A stretch of 50,555 bases of DNA from Thiothrix sp. (GCA_020442915.1 JAGRJD010000011.1:1-50555); one strand, 5' to 3'. Counted from the first letter of the stretch, positions 1 to 12,017 are shown. The notes: generated by a model from the sequence alone, not told the origin. A program made the numbers and translations.

Positions 1-1381
1 GGTCGGTCAGGCTGAGCAGGAAGGCAAGCATGTGCTGTACATCCTCCCCGGTGTAATCCTGGCCGGGCAGTTGTACGTCACAGGCGAGGATATAGCGCAT
101 GCGTTCCTGCAGGTCATCGCTCTGAATATTCTGCTGCAGTACCTGCTTGCGGTCGTAGTTGAGTCCGTTCAGAAACGGGTCCATCATGTGCCGGATCACG
201 CCTGCGAGGGTGGTATAGGCGCCGTTATGGCCCCAGGGACCGGTAACTTCGACATTGAGCAGGCTCGGGGTGCGGAAGCGGAAACGGTCTGCGGATTGGC
301 CGGTCACCAGTTCCCGTCCCCGGTCCAGTCCGTCATCCGGCAGGTCGCCGGCCTGCTTGCCGGGGCCGACCGGTGGCATCAGGGTGTGGTAGAACTGTTC
401 ATTGGTAAAAAAATCACCGCTGTGACAGTTGACGCAGCCATATCCCCCATTGCCGGCCGGGCGGTAAAACAGCAAGGCCCCTTTTTTGGCTTGCTCACTG
501 ATGGCGTCATTGTCACCCTGAACGTAAGCTGACCAGGGGTTGGCCACAAAAATCTGCGAACGCTCGTACTCACTGATGGCTTCACTGATGTTCTGCTCGG
601 TGATCAGGGTATTGGGCAACCCGTCCGGTGTATTCCAGGCACTGCGGAACTGTTCCAGCCAGTAGGCACTTTCCGTGGCTGGCAGCACCCCCTGCTGGGA
701 GCCATATCCGCCCAGACGCTCGGCAATCTGCTGTCGGCAGGACTGGTTGTTGCCATTCTGATCAAAGTTTTCTCCGCGCATTTCCAGACTGGAAGTCAGG
801 GGAAAGCGGGCCTGGGCCTGAACCAGATTGCGGCCGGCATCCGGGTCGGGTTGGGGCCAGGGCACATCCGGGGTGGTGATGGTACCCTCCGGGAGGGCGG
901 CAATACGCCCGTCATGGAAAATATGCTGGCGCCACAGGGCGATATTGAAGGTGGTGGGTGCATTGCGGGGGACCTGTGGGGGCTCACGGTTGGCGGTTTT
1001 GCGTCCGTGTCCCAGGATTTCCAGATTTTTGGCCCCGACGCCGATGGAGAGCGACAGTTCATCACCGCCACCCAGCAGGGGATGGTGACAGCTGGCGCAG
1101 GCAACATCCAGATCCCCGCCCAGTGCCCGTGAAAAAAACAGTTTCATACCCAGTTGGGCCTTGGGGGTGGTGATGGCCGGAGGCTGTATTTCCCGGACCG
1201 GATCGCCGCTCAGGTTGAAGGCACTGATCAGCGCCCGCAGTTCCGTGTCCATATCGGGACTGCTGCCTGTGCCGGGGGCCGGCAGGTTCTGCCATCGGGC
1301 GGCTTCCGCTCCCGGCTCCGGAGTATCAAGGCATCCGCCGAGCGTCAGCGCCATGCCAACTGTCAGGATGCTTTTCCACAT
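1..1381 (-). CDS. MauG/CcpA-type di-heme cytochrome c peroxidase family lipoprotein (3' end cut by window edge)
   Basis: Reading the minus strand from an ATG at 1381 gives an uninterrupted 460-codon frame that runs off the left edge, so the C-terminus is missing. A GGGAG ribosome site lies 9 nt before the ATG. The N-terminus is a short hydrophobic stretch ending in a lipobox (LGGC, Cys17), so the protein is probably an outer-membrane or periplasmic lipoprotein. Two c-type haem motifs are visible, CASCH at residues 95-99 and CVNCH at 316-320, spaced as in the di-haem cytochrome c peroxidase/MauG family. Family knowledge: these proteins reduce H2O2 or carry out haem-based oxidations of protein or small-molecule substrates in the periplasm. 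No MauA or methylamine genes are visible, so the substrate is unknown. It is followed upstream by the convergently oriented-free gap before fis; an own promoter is likely but not seen clearly. The family assignment is firm, the specific function is not. Confidence 0.88.
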   Translation of the reverse strand, partial: MWKSILTVGMALTLGGCLDTPEPGAEAARWQNLPAPGTGSSPDMDTELRALISAFNLSGDPVREIQPPAITTPKAQLGMKLFFSRALGGDLDVACASCHHPLLGGGDELSLSIGVGAKNLEILGHGRKTANREPPQVPRNAPTTFNIALWRQHIFHDGRIAALPEGTITTPDVPWPQPDPDAGRNLVQAQARFPLTSSLEMRGENFDQNGNNQSCRQQIAERLGGYGSQQGVLPATESAYWLEQFRSAWNTPDGLPNTLITEQNISEAISEYERSQIFVANPWSAYVQGDNDAISEQAKKGALLFYRPAGNGGYGCVNCHSGDFFTNEQFYHTLMPPVGPGKQAGDLPDDGLDRGRELVTGQSADRFRFRTPSLLNVEVTGPWGHNGAYTTLAGVIRHMMDPFLNGLNYDRKQVLQQNIQSDDLQERMRYILACDVQLPGQDYTGEDVQHMLAFLLSLTD

Positions 1382-1573
1382 GTCGTGTGACTCCCTGCTG
1401 GTCATTAATGAAAATTATGGCGCAGGGTGCCGGTTCCCGAACCTGAAACCAAACCCAGTGGCCCTGTTTGGCCGATGGCATGGGAGTGTGTGGTGTGAGG
1501 TTTCAACCCGGAAGAAGAAACTGATGAAACCGGTGGGAGAAAGGCGGGGAGGACTGGAGTCTGTCTGCTGCAC

Positions 1574-1604
1574 CTCCCCCGTGCGGAACATCCGTCGGGG
1601 GGAG
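1574..1604. terminator. GC-rich stem-loop downstream of fis
   Basis: CTCCCCC at 1574-1580 pairs with GGGGGAG at 1598-1604, with additional partial pairing inside the loop. It lies just past the fis stop codon (1617) on the minus strand. No U-tract follows in the fis direction, so it may be a processing or stabilising hairpin or a weak terminator rather than a classical intrinsic terminator. The rest of the 1382-1616 gap shows no gene. Confidence 0.4.
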
Positions 1605-1616
1605 GGCAGTGGGGGG

Positions 1617-1868
1617 TCAGAGCAGGTTGTGGCGCTTGAGTTTGGTACGCAGGGTGGCACGGTTGATGCCCATGAACTGTGCTGCCTTGGACTGGTTCCC
1701 ATGGGTATAGCGCATCATGACTTCCAGCATGGGGCGCTCGACTTCGTCCAGCACCAGGCGATAGACGTTGCTTGGATCGTGATCACCCAGTGTTTCCAGA
1801 TAGTCCTGGAGGGTACGGTGTACCGTTTCTGACAGGGAGGAATCCAGGGTACGGGTAGATGCATTCAT
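1617..1868 (-). CDS. fis: Fis family nucleoid-associated DNA-binding protein
   Basis: Predicted 83-aa DNA-bending global regulator of the Fis family, which activates stable RNA promoters and organises the nucleoid. The C-terminal helix-turn-helix is nearly canonical: NQSKAAQFMGINRATLRTKL at about residues 58-77, matching the E. coli Fis recognition region. It is somewhat shorter than E. coli Fis (98 aa), the difference being at the N-terminal beta-hairpin arm that contacts partner invertases. It starts 5 bp after the dusB stop, the widely conserved dusB-fis operon arrangement, with an AAGG-like ribosome site before the ATG. Expression is expected from the dusB promoter and to be growth-rate dependent, by analogy with enterobacteria. 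Confidence 0.96.
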   Translation of the reverse strand: MNASTRTLDSSLSETVHRTLQDYLETLGDHDPSNVYRLVLDEVERPMLEVMMRYTHGNQSKAAQFMGINRATLRTKLKRHNLL

Positions 1869-1873
1869 TTTAT

Positions 1874-2857
1874 TTAACCTTTGTTAATAGCCAGCTTGGC
1901 TAGAATTTGTTCCAACACCACCAGCTGTTCGTTGGGGCAATTTATTCTCAGCACCTGGTGCTTCCAGCGTGCCGGATCATGAGCCAACCTGTCCAGGTAC
2001 CACACAATGTGTTTGCGTCCAATGCGTACTCCGGCAGGGCCATGAAACTCATGAATTGCCTTCAGGTGATCCAGAACAACCTGAGTCCGATGTGAGATAT
2101 CCAGTGCTTCAGGGCGTTTCCCGGTGCCGAGAAAAGTCTGAAGCTGCTCGAATATCCACGGTTGTCCCAAGGCAGACCGACCGACCATCAGGCCATCAGC
2201 GTGCGTGTAATCCAGTATGAAAGCGGCATCTTCCACGCTCCGGATGTCGCCGTTGGCGATCACGGGAATGGCGACATGCCGCTTTACCCGGCGGATTGTT
2301 TCGTACTCGGCTGCACCCCGAAAAGCATCATTGCGGGTTCTGCCGTGCAGGGACAGGGCGGCAATGCCGGAATCCTCGGCCAGCTGGGCAATGTCTACTG
2401 CATTGCGGGTTGTCTCCGACCAGCCGGTCCTGAATTTCAGCGTCACCGGCACATCCACTGCCGAAACAACGGTTTCCAGTATTGTCCTGACCAGCCGCGG
2501 CTCCCGTAACAAAGCAGAGCCCGCCGCTCTTTTGAGCACCTTTTTGGCCGGACATCCCATGTTGATGTCAATGATCTGCGCCCCGCGTGCGACGCATTCA
2601 CGGGCAGCCACTGCCATCTGCACAGCCTCGGTTCCCGCAATCTGGAGACTGCGGGGTTCCGTTTCGGAAAGCTGGGGCAGGCGCGTACTGGATTTTCTGC
2701 TTTCCCAGAACCGGATATCGGAGGTCAGCATCTCTGAGGTGGCCATGGATGCGCCATGGTTCCGACAGAGATTCCTGAAGGGCAGGTCCGTTGCTCCGGC
2801 CATGGGAGCCAGCAGCAGATTGCCTTGTAACCGATATGTACCAATTCTCAAAAGCAT
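1874..2857 (-). CDS. dusB: tRNA-dihydrouridine synthase B
   Basis: FMN-dependent enzyme that reduces uridine to dihydrouridine in the D-loop of tRNA. The 327-aa product has the family length. Visible landmarks are the N-terminal FMN-barrel segment LLLAPMAGATDLPFR (residues 15-29), the catalytic cysteine in NMGCPAKKV (Cys102), KFRTGW for flavin binding, and NGDI / DGLMVGRSALGQPWIF in the C-terminal half of the TIM barrel. It is first in the dusB-fis operon. The ribosome site before the ATG is weak. A perfect -35 hexamer TTGACA lies on the minus strand at 2905-2900, about 45 nt upstream of the start, but no good -10 could be assigned. DusB rather than DusA/C is supported by the fis linkage. Confidence 0.96.
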   Translation of the reverse strand: MLLRIGTYRLQGNLLLAPMAGATDLPFRNLCRNHGASMATSEMLTSDIRFWESRKSSTRLPQLSETEPRSLQIAGTEAVQMAVAARECVARGAQIIDINMGCPAKKVLKRAAGSALLREPRLVRTILETVVSAVDVPVTLKFRTGWSETTRNAVDIAQLAEDSGIAALSLHGRTRNDAFRGAAEYETIRRVKRHVAIPVIANGDIRSVEDAAFILDYTHADGLMVGRSALGQPWIFEQLQTFLGTGKRPEALDISHRTQVVLDHLKAIHEFHGPAGVRIGRKHIVWYLDRLAHDPARWKHQVLRINCPNEQLVVLEQILAKLAINKG

Positions 2858-3259
2858 TTACTTAACGCACAACCTTGAGTAAAAGAATACCACCTCAGGT
2901 GTCAATTTCTCCGCACTTCCAGACTCCCGGTAGTGTTTGGAGGAAAGATGGCTAAGGAGAACACTGGAAAGAGGCTGATTTTTTCTGCAAAAAATCAGGC
3001 TACCTGACAGCTGGCAATCCTGACTGATGGGTGGCATAAATTGTAGGGGCAATTTTACACGCAAGAAATAGCTTGATCAAAATATAGTGAAAATCACTGG
3101 CATTATAATATTCAGGTTGACTGATATTTAAACTAGTGCCTAAAAAACAATCGCTTATGCCGTCATCCAGACCCTGCTTCAGTATCGGTCAGTTGCCAGA
3201 AAACTACCATCACCTGAACAGGGCAGGGGGGCACCAAGGGCTTCCCCTGTTTCGGGGAT
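2858..3259. other. AT-rich intergenic region with a perfect hairpin, a mini-ORF and a candidate dusB -35
   Basis: This 402-bp gap between dusB and the antiporter is visibly AT-richer than its surroundings. It holds: TTGACA on the minus strand (2900-2905) as a possible dusB -35; a 10-bp perfect inverted repeat CTGATTTTTT-CTGC-AAAAAATCAG at 2975-2998; and a plus-strand 19-codon frame at 2948-3007 (starts MAKENTGKR) with a GGAGG site 4 nt before its ATG. It also has a TATAAT on the plus strand at 3104-3109 without a convincing -35. A minus-strand 68-codon frame at 2858-3064 looks like chance. No RNA family is recognised. Confidence 0.35.
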
Positions 3260-5287
3260 TCAGGCCTTGACGGGTTGCGGTTTGTCCCGGTGCGGGGTTT
3301 TGCGCTCTCCGAACAGGCGTTTCTGGGCCTGCTGCAGGTTTTCGCTCAGGCCCTCCAGTACCAGCACGTCTTCGGCCTGCAACACCATGTCCGCAGAGGG
3401 ATGGTCCCCCCGGATATCCCCCCGGCGCAGGGATTTGACTGTCAGCTTGAGGGAGCCCAGTCCCAGTTCGGCGATACTCATGCCGACTGCCCGGTCATTG
3501 GGCTTGAGCACGATGGTATGCAGCTGGGACTGCCGGTTGGGCAGTACGCCCGGTTTCGGGCTTTCGCCGCGGAAGTAGCTGATCAGGGCACTGTAGCCAT
3601 CCTTGCGGGTGCGTTCGATGGCTCCGTTGATTTCCTCCAGCGGCAGCTCCAAGCGTTTCATGACCCGCTCAGCGACCATGATGCCCGATTCCAGCAGCTC
3701 CGGCAGCACTTCGGTGGCACCCAGTGCTTCCAGCTCCCTGATGTGCAGTTCATTCCGGGTCCGTACCAGGATCGGGATGCTGGCCTGCTTGCGGCGTGCC
3801 ACTTCAACCGTCAGGCGTGCGGCATCCAGGTCGGCAAGGGTGACAACCAGAATCCGTGCCCGGTAGATGCCGGCAGCCACCAGGATTTCAGGGCGGCTGG
3901 AGTCGGCGTAATGGACATCCGAGCCGGCATCGCGGGCTTCCTTGACAATGGTCGGGTCCAGGTCCAGGGCCAGATAGGGGATGCCCTGTTCTTCCAGAAA
4001 CCGGGCCAGACTCTGGCCGACGCGCCGGAAACCACAGATGATGACATGATTTTCGACCTCCTTGACATCCAGGCTGAACTGGTGGGCGGCTTTATAGCGG
4101 TTTTTGAGGTAACTGTCGCGGAACAGCAGGCGTGACAGCCGGTCATTGTAGCGCAGCAGGATGGGAGCCAGTGCCATGCTGATCACAATGGCTGCCAGGA
4201 CCGCCTGGGCTTCAGCATCGCTCAGCAAGGCATTGCTCAGGGCCAGCGAGAGCAGGGCAAACCCGAACTCTCCGCCCTGGGCCAGTGCCACCCCGGTACG
4301 CAGCGAGGTGCCGTAGTCCTCCCCGAACAGGCGGGTCAGTACAGCAATCAGCAGTGCCTTGCCGACCGTCAGCCCCAGTACCAGCAGGACGATATAAAAC
4401 CAGAGGGCCGGGATGACGGACAGGTCGAGCTTGGCACCGACACTGATGAAGAACAGCCCCATCAGAATATCCCGGAACGGGCGGATCTCACTTTCGATCT
4501 GATGCTTGTATTCGGTTTCGCTCAGCAGCATGCCGGCCAGAAAGGCACCCAGTGCCAGTGACAGCCCCAGCGACTGGGTGACCCAGGCTGCGGTCAGGGA
4601 GACCAGCAGTACCGTGATATTGAAGAGTTCCTGCGACTGGGTACTGGAAATGGCATGAAACAGCGGGCGCATGGCCTTGTGGCCGGCAACCAGAACCAGT
4701 CCCAGCAGCAGCAGGTTCAGCAGCATGCCGACACTCAGGGCCATGAGGTTGCCCTGGGCTTCCAGCCCACCGCTCAGGAGGGGAATCACAATCAGGAACG
4801 GAACGACGGCCAGGTCCTGAAATAGCAGGATTCCCAGCGCGAGCTGGCCATGACGGGTCCGCATTTCACCCTGGTCATTCAGCTGCTTGACGACAATGGC
4901 GGTGGAGGAAAGGGCCAGCGCACCGGCGGCAATGATGGCACCTTTCCAGCTCAGGTCGAACAGGTACAGGATCATGAATGCACTCAGGGCCGACAGCAGC
5001 ACCTGCAGGCCACCGAGTCCCAGCACCACGGTGCGCATGGCCAGAAACTGGCGCACGGAAAACTCCAGGCCGATGGCAAACAGCAGGAACACTACCCCGA
5101 CCTCACCCATGAACTCGATCGAGCCATGTTCCGGCAGCCAGCCCAGGGCGTATTTGCTGGTAATGGCACCTACCAGCAGATAGCCCAGAATCGGAGGCAG
5201 CCTGATGACACGGAATGCAGCAACCGATCCGAAGGAAAGGACCAGCAGCAGCAATATTTCTTGCAGCAGATTACTCCCGTGTTCCAA
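3260..5287 (-). CDS. CPA2-family monovalent cation:proton antiporter with RCK (TrkA-N/TrkA-C) module
   Basis: KefB/KefC/YbaL-type inner-membrane transporter, expected to exchange K+ or Na+ for H+. About residues 1-390 are highly hydrophobic with the roughly 12 segments of the Na+/H+ exchanger domain. A TrkA-N/RCK domain follows (starts NHVIICGFRRVGQSLARFLE), and a TrkA-C domain forms the C-terminus (about residues 590-660), ending in a basic tail. The nucleotide-binding loop reads GFRRVG where KefC-type proteins have GFGRxG, so the middle glycine is replaced by arginine. Start choice: the frame extends upstream with a cysteine-rich non-homologous tail, but a TTG at 5287 preceded by AGGGGA 7 nt away gives a normal N-terminus (EHGSNLLQEILLLL), about 675 aa. 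No KefF/KefG ancillary gene is adjacent, so glutathione gating is not indicated. It is divergent from the DUF3025 gene. Confidence 0.9.
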   Translation of the reverse strand: MEHGSNLLQEILLLLVLSFGSVAAFRVIRLPPILGYLLVGAITSKYALGWLPEHGSIEFMGEVGVVFLLFAIGLEFSVRQFLAMRTVVLGLGGLQVLLSALSAFMILYLFDLSWKGAIIAAGALALSSTAIVVKQLNDQGEMRTRHGQLALGILLFQDLAVVPFLIVIPLLSGGLEAQGNLMALSVGMLLNLLLLGLVLVAGHKAMRPLFHAISSTQSQELFNITVLLVSLTAAWVTQSLGLSLALGAFLAGMLLSETEYKHQIESEIRPFRDILMGLFFISVGAKLDLSVIPALWFYIVLLVLGLTVGKALLIAVLTRLFGEDYGTSLRTGVALAQGGEFGFALLSLALSNALLSDAEAQAVLAAIVISMALAPILLRYNDRLSRLLFRDSYLKNRYKAAHQFSLDVKEVENHVIICGFRRVGQSLARFLEEQGIPYLALDLDPTIVKEARDAGSDVHYADSSRPEILVAAGIYRARILVVTLADLDAARLTVEVARRKQASIPILVRTRNELHIRELEALGATEVLPELLESGIMVAERVMKRLELPLEEINGAIERTRKDGYSALISYFRGESPKPGVLPNRQSQLHTIVLKPNDRAVGMSIAELGLGSLKLTVKSLRRGDIRGDHPSADMVLQAEDVLVLEGLSENLQQAQKRLFGERKTPHRDKPQPVKA

Positions 5288-5457
5288 TATGATGTCCCCT
5301 TGTTTGTTCTGATGCCTGTATCCGGCGGCTGACCCTGAACAGCATGCCCGGCAGCCATGGTCCTGCTCGTCCCGGACCGGTTGCACTCAAAGCTTAAGGC
5401 ATCCATGGCGGAGCGTAAATAGAGGAAGGTGAAAGACTGAACGGCCCTGACACCAGA

Positions 5458-6327
5458 ATGGAAGTGATCAATGCCAACAGGCATCAGCGACCGGCCACGG
5501 TGTCGGCTGGTGACTGGAACCCGGCTTTTGCCGACCGGCATCCGGCTTTCGCCCAGCTGGGTGCGGTGCGGTTCTGGGAGCACTGCAGTACTTGGCCGGA
5601 TTGCACTCTGCTGGGCGGGCGCCTGCCACCGGGTCTGCAGGTGTGTTCCGGTGCACTGGTCCGCTTTGTGCCCCAGGATGGCACGCTCCCGTATCCGGCA
5701 CTTTACTATGAAGAGCGCATCGCCCGTCATGGCCTGGTGGCCACCCGCGCCAACTGGCATGACTTTTTCAATGCCCTGGTGTGGGGGCTTTACCCGGCGG
5801 CCAAGGTCAGGATCAATACCCTGCATGGCCGTGACATTGAGACTGCCGGCATGGCACGTACCGCCCGCCGCGATGCCCTGACCCTGTTTGATGAAAATGG
5901 TGTGGTGCTGGTCGGCAGTGATCGGGCACTGTTGCAGGCCGTGCTGGATTTCCGCTGGGTGGAGGTGTTCGACCCCGGTGCCGGCTGGGGCACCAGCCTT
6001 GTCTGCCAGGTCTTCGGGCATGCCCTGTTTGAAAAGCTCATGACCCCCTATGTGGGGCTGACGGCTCATGCGATCCTGCTGCAGGCAGATGCCGCCTTTT
6101 TTGAGCTGTCCCTGCCACGGCAGCAGGAATGGATCAGCCACGGTCTGGCCACTGTCCTGGAGCATATTGATGCACCGGATCGACTGAGCCCGGTACCGGT
6201 ATTGGGTATACCCGGTTGGTGGCCAGTCCAGAATGATGATTTTTTCAGCAATAGGGCCTATTTCCGCTCCAAACAGCGTACACGGCGGGCAAAAGCCTAC
6301 CCCCTGCCCCCCAAAGGGGAGCGATAA
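5458..6327 (+). CDS. DUF3025 domain protein of unknown function
   Basis: The 289-aa product matches the DUF3025 family seen in beta- and gammaproteobacteria, with the characteristic run around residues 96-150 containing NWHDFFNALVWGLYP and the later RTARRDALTLFDENGVV. No signal peptide or transmembrane segment is evident, so it is probably cytosolic. No biochemical role is known to me for this family. The basic tail (RSKQRTRRAKAY) could contact nucleic acid or acidic partners, but this is only an inference. It is divergent from the antiporter gene with a 170-bp gap and is followed by gyrA on the same strand after about 96 bp. The ribosome site is weak. Confidence 0.88.
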   Translation: MEVINANRHQRPATVSAGDWNPAFADRHPAFAQLGAVRFWEHCSTWPDCTLLGGRLPPGLQVCSGALVRFVPQDGTLPYPALYYEERIARHGLVATRANWHDFFNALVWGLYPAAKVRINTLHGRDIETAGMARTARRDALTLFDENGVVLVGSDRALLQAVLDFRWVEVFDPGAGWGTSLVCQVFGHALFEKLMTPYVGLTAHAILLQADAAFFELSLPRQQEWISHGLATVLEHIDAPDRLSPVPVLGIPGWWPVQNDDFFSNRAYFRSKQRTRRAKAYPLPPKGER

Positions 6328-6380
6328 CGGCTTTTACAGGGCGGATGTGCGCGACAAACTGCGCATGCGGGGACTTTATC

Positions 6381-6389
6381 TGGTATAAT
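6381..6389 (+). promoter_or_regulatory. Extended -10 promoter of gyrA
   Basis: TGGTATAAT is a perfect TATAAT (6384-6389) preceded by the TGn extended -10 element, 35 bp before the gyrA ATG. No good -35 exists at 16-18 bp, which fits an extended -10 promoter. gyrA promoters in other bacteria are supercoiling-sensitive; whether this one is cannot be read here. Confidence 0.6.
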
Positions 6390-6423
6390 TCCGCGATTCC
6401 AAATTACGGGTCAAACAACAAAC

Positions 6424-9005
<2,582 letters not shown>

Positions 9006-9009
<4 letters not shown>

Positions 9010-10865
9010 AAAAGATACTTTCGGGCTTGATCGTGTTGCTGATACTGGGACTGGCGGCTCTGGGAGGAGCGACCTGGTACGGCGGGAGTCGGGTCGAGTC
9101 TGAATTGAAGCAGGGGCTGACCGCTGTGAATGGCAGCCTGCGCAATTTCAGTGCCCAGATACAGCTGGAGCCGCCTTTGCAGCTCGCACTGCATTCCTTT
9201 CAGCGCCACCCGCTGGACAGCGATGCGGTATTGACGCTGGAAGGCCCGGCGGACCTGCCTGCCGAGCGGCCACAGATTGACCTGAAGCTGGTGCATGGGC
9301 CGGTATTGTGGCGGCCCGGTACCGGGGCGGGGACGCCGGTGCTCGGGCAGGGACTGGCACACCTGCAGCTGGACCTGTCGGCTTTGAGTGCTGACCAGCA
9401 GGCGCTGCTCAGCCAGGCGTTTGGCGGCAGGGAGCCCCTGAGCGGACTGGCGTGGCGGGGATTTGACCAGCAGACGAATTATCAGGTTAACCTCAACCCG
9501 CTGGATTACCGTGATGAGACCAGCGGCGTGGCCGTTACCCTGACCGAGGCCAGCCTGACCGGGTCGGTCAGTGAAAGCCGGAGTGAGGGCGGGAATATCC
9601 TGACCCTGCCCAGCCATTTCAGGGCCGGTGCGTTCAGTATGGCGCTGCCGGGAGACAGTGGCTCCAGCGAGCTCCGTTTTTCCGGCATTACGGCCAATGG
9701 CAATTATGACCTCAATGCAGACGGTCTGGCCTTGCGCAGCGACTCCGATCTGGCGGTCTCAGGGGTTGAGTTCACGGCGCCCGACCTGCCGGAGCCGGTC
9801 AGTTTCGACTTGGTCGGCCACAGCAGCATGGGGGATGACGCCGGCAATCTGAACCTTGCTTCCAGCCTGAAACTGCAGGTACTCAAGACGCCGTTTGCGC
9901 CGGAAACCGAAGCCAGCCTGGATTTCGGGCTCACGGGGCTGAATGCGAAAGCCATGGCCGCGTTCCAGCAGCAGCTGCAGGCACTGCAGGGCAACATGAA
10001 TGAAGTGAACCGCCTGACACTGGCCGGGCTTAAGCAGGTGGCTGCAGATGCGCAGGCAGATGGTGCGTTGACGGACGATACGACTGGTCGTGATGCATCT
10101 CCGGCAGCAGCGGAGCCGGATGTTGCTGCCGCCGGGGCCGGTCTGGCGGCTGCCGAGACTGCTGCGGAGCAGGATACAGCCGCCGCCGGTACCGGACTGA
10201 ACCCGGAAGATCAGGCCAGACTGGCCGAACTGTCCGGCGAGCTGGAGCAGCAGCAACAGCAGTTGCTGGATCTGGCGCTGGAAAAGCTTGTCAACCCCGG
10301 TCACACCCGGTTCACCAATGCCCTGGCGATCAACAATGAGAATGGCAAGGCCAGTCTGGACCTGGACCTGACCTATCAGGGACCGCCTGACGGGATGACA
10401 CTGAACAGTACAACCCTGCCGACCCTGACACCGGACCAGCTGCTGGCGCTGGTGCGCGGCAAGGTGGATTTCGGCTTTGATCCGGCCCTGTTTCCGCTGG
10501 CAGCCCTGTTTCTGGAGCATCCGGCCATTGCCAAAGAAGATGAGCGTTATGTCGCCCATCTGGAACTGGCCGGCGACAGGCTGGTCCTGAATGGGGAGGA
10601 CATGACGCTGGAGGCGTTCATTGCCCTGCTGGAGCCGGATGCAGGGGGGCTATTGATGGACCCGGGCGATCTGGAGGACGGGGAACCGGTCGACGGCGAT
10701 ATGCCGAACAGCGGGCAGGGTGAGGATGGCATGATGGATGCCGAGCCCACCGGGGATGAGGCTGTTGACGATGGTAGCATGGTGGATGAGCCGGAGATGA
10801 TACCGGCAGCAACACCTGCTGCGGGGGAGGCCGGTACGGAAACCGCACCGGTACCGGCCCGGTGA
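9006..10865 (+). CDS. YdgA-like DUF945 family protein
   Basis: The 619-aa product begins with a single hydrophobic segment ([20 protein letters not shown]) that should act as a signal anchor, followed by a long, mostly beta-rich periplasmic domain typical of DUF945/YdgA proteins. Family role is poorly defined; E. coli YdgA is an inner-membrane protein linked to motility/cell-envelope phenotypes only loosely. Around residues 360-400 there is an Ala/Asp/Glu-rich low-complexity insert, then a Gln-rich helical stretch, and the last 80 residues are strongly acidic and proline-containing. The ATG overlaps the gyrA stop (ATGA), so its translation is tied to gyrA, an unexpected partner for an envelope protein. 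serC follows after 38 bp. Confidence 0.8.
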
Positions 10866-10903
10866 TGCCCCTGTGTCCATGCCCTGATTAAAGAGTGATC
10901 CGA

Positions 10904-11995
10904 ATGCAGCGTGTCCATAATTTCAGTGCCGGTCCGGCGACCCTGCCGCTGGACGTATTGCAACAGGCCCGGGATGAACTGCTGGACTGGAACGGGTCCG
11001 GCATGTCAGTGATGGAGATGAGCCACCGGGGCCGCCATTTCATGACCATCGCCGCCCAGGCCGAACAGGACCTGCGGGAACTGCTGGCCATTCCTGCCGG
11101 TTACAAGGTACTGTTTCTGCAGGGCGGGGCACATACCCAGTTTGCCATGATCCCGCTCAACCTGCTGCGTGGGCGGGCCAGTGCTGATTATCTGGATACC
11201 GGCGACTGGTCGCTGAAGGCGATTGCGGAGGCCCGGCGGCTGGGAGGCGTGCAGGTGGTGGCCAGCAGTGCCGCCAGTCATTACACGACCCTGCCTGACC
11301 CGGCAGACTGGCAGTGTGACCCGGCAGCGGCCTATTTTCATTACACCTCGAATGAAACCATTCGCGGGGTGGAATTTCACCAGATACCGCTGCCGGCCCA
11401 TGCCGATACCCCACTGGTGGCGGACATGTCCTCCAATATCCTGGCGCGGCCTGTCGATGTCAGTCATTTCGGCCTCATCTATGCCGGGGCGCAGAAAAAC
11501 ATCGGTCCGGCCGGACTGACGCTGGTGATCGTGCGTGAAGACCTGATCGGGCAGGCCCGGGCCGGTACCCCGACCATGCTGGATTATGCCACCTTTGCCG
11601 GCAGCGACTCCATGTACAATACCCCACCCACTTATGCCTGGTACCTTGCCGGGCTGGTGTTCCAGTGGCTCAGGCGTCAGGGTGGACTGGCGGCCATGGC
11701 CGTGCGCAATCAGCGCAAGTCTGAAAAGCTGTATGCGGCCATTGATGATTCGGGCGGGTTTTATCGCTGTCCGGTGGCGGTGTCCTGCCGCTCATGGATG
11801 AATGTGACTTTCACGCTGGCGGATGCCGCGCTGGAACCGGTGTTCCTGCAACAGGCCGAAGCAGCCGGCCTGTCGGGGCTCAAGGGGCACCGGCTGGTGG
11901 GAGGCATGCGTGCCAGTCTTTATAATGCCATGCCCGAGGCGGGTGTGGATGCGCTGATTGGTTTCATGAGCGAATTCGGGCGTAGCCACGGGTGA
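10904..11995 (+). CDS. serC: Phosphoserine aminotransferase
   Basis: PLP enzyme converting 3-phosphohydroxypyruvate and glutamate to O-phosphoserine (serine biosynthesis), and acting on the 4-phosphohydroxythreonine intermediate in pyridoxine synthesis. The N-terminus VHNFSAGPATLP and the segment DWNGSGMSVMEMSHRG are SerC signatures, and the PLP lysine sits in YAGAQKNIGPAG. I start at the ATG at 10904 (363 aa) because AAGAG lies 8 nt upstream; a GTG at 10895 in the same frame is less likely. C-terminal KGHRLVGGMRASLYNAMPEAGV is the expected substrate-binding end. It is followed by pheA after 22 bp, the serC-pheA pairing common in pseudomonads and relatives. Confidence 0.97.
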   Translation: MQRVHNFSAGPATLPLDVLQQARDELLDWNGSGMSVMEMSHRGRHFMTIAAQAEQDLRELLAIPAGYKVLFLQGGAHTQFAMIPLNLLRGRASADYLDTGDWSLKAIAEARRLGGVQVVASSAASHYTTLPDPADWQCDPAAAYFHYTSNETIRGVEFHQIPLPAHADTPLVADMSSNILARPVDVSHFGLIYAGAQKNIGPAGLTLVIVREDLIGQARAGTPTMLDYATFAGSDSMYNTPPTYAWYLAGLVFQWLRRQGGLAAMAVRNQRKSEKLYAAIDDSGGFYRCPVAVSCRSWMNVTFTLADAALEPVFLQQAEAAGLSGLKGHRLVGGMRASLYNAMPEAGVDALIGFMSEFGRSHG

Positions 11996-12017
11996 GTGAT
12001 GGCCTGGGAGGAACAGC

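Noticed and set aside
2858..3064. 68-codon minus-strand frame upstream of dusB
   Set aside because: No ribosome site and no recognisable features; overlaps the likely dusB promoter.
3101..3110. TATAAT in the dusB-antiporter gap as a promoter
   Set aside because: No -35 at acceptable spacing on either strand and no gene it could serve on the plus strand.
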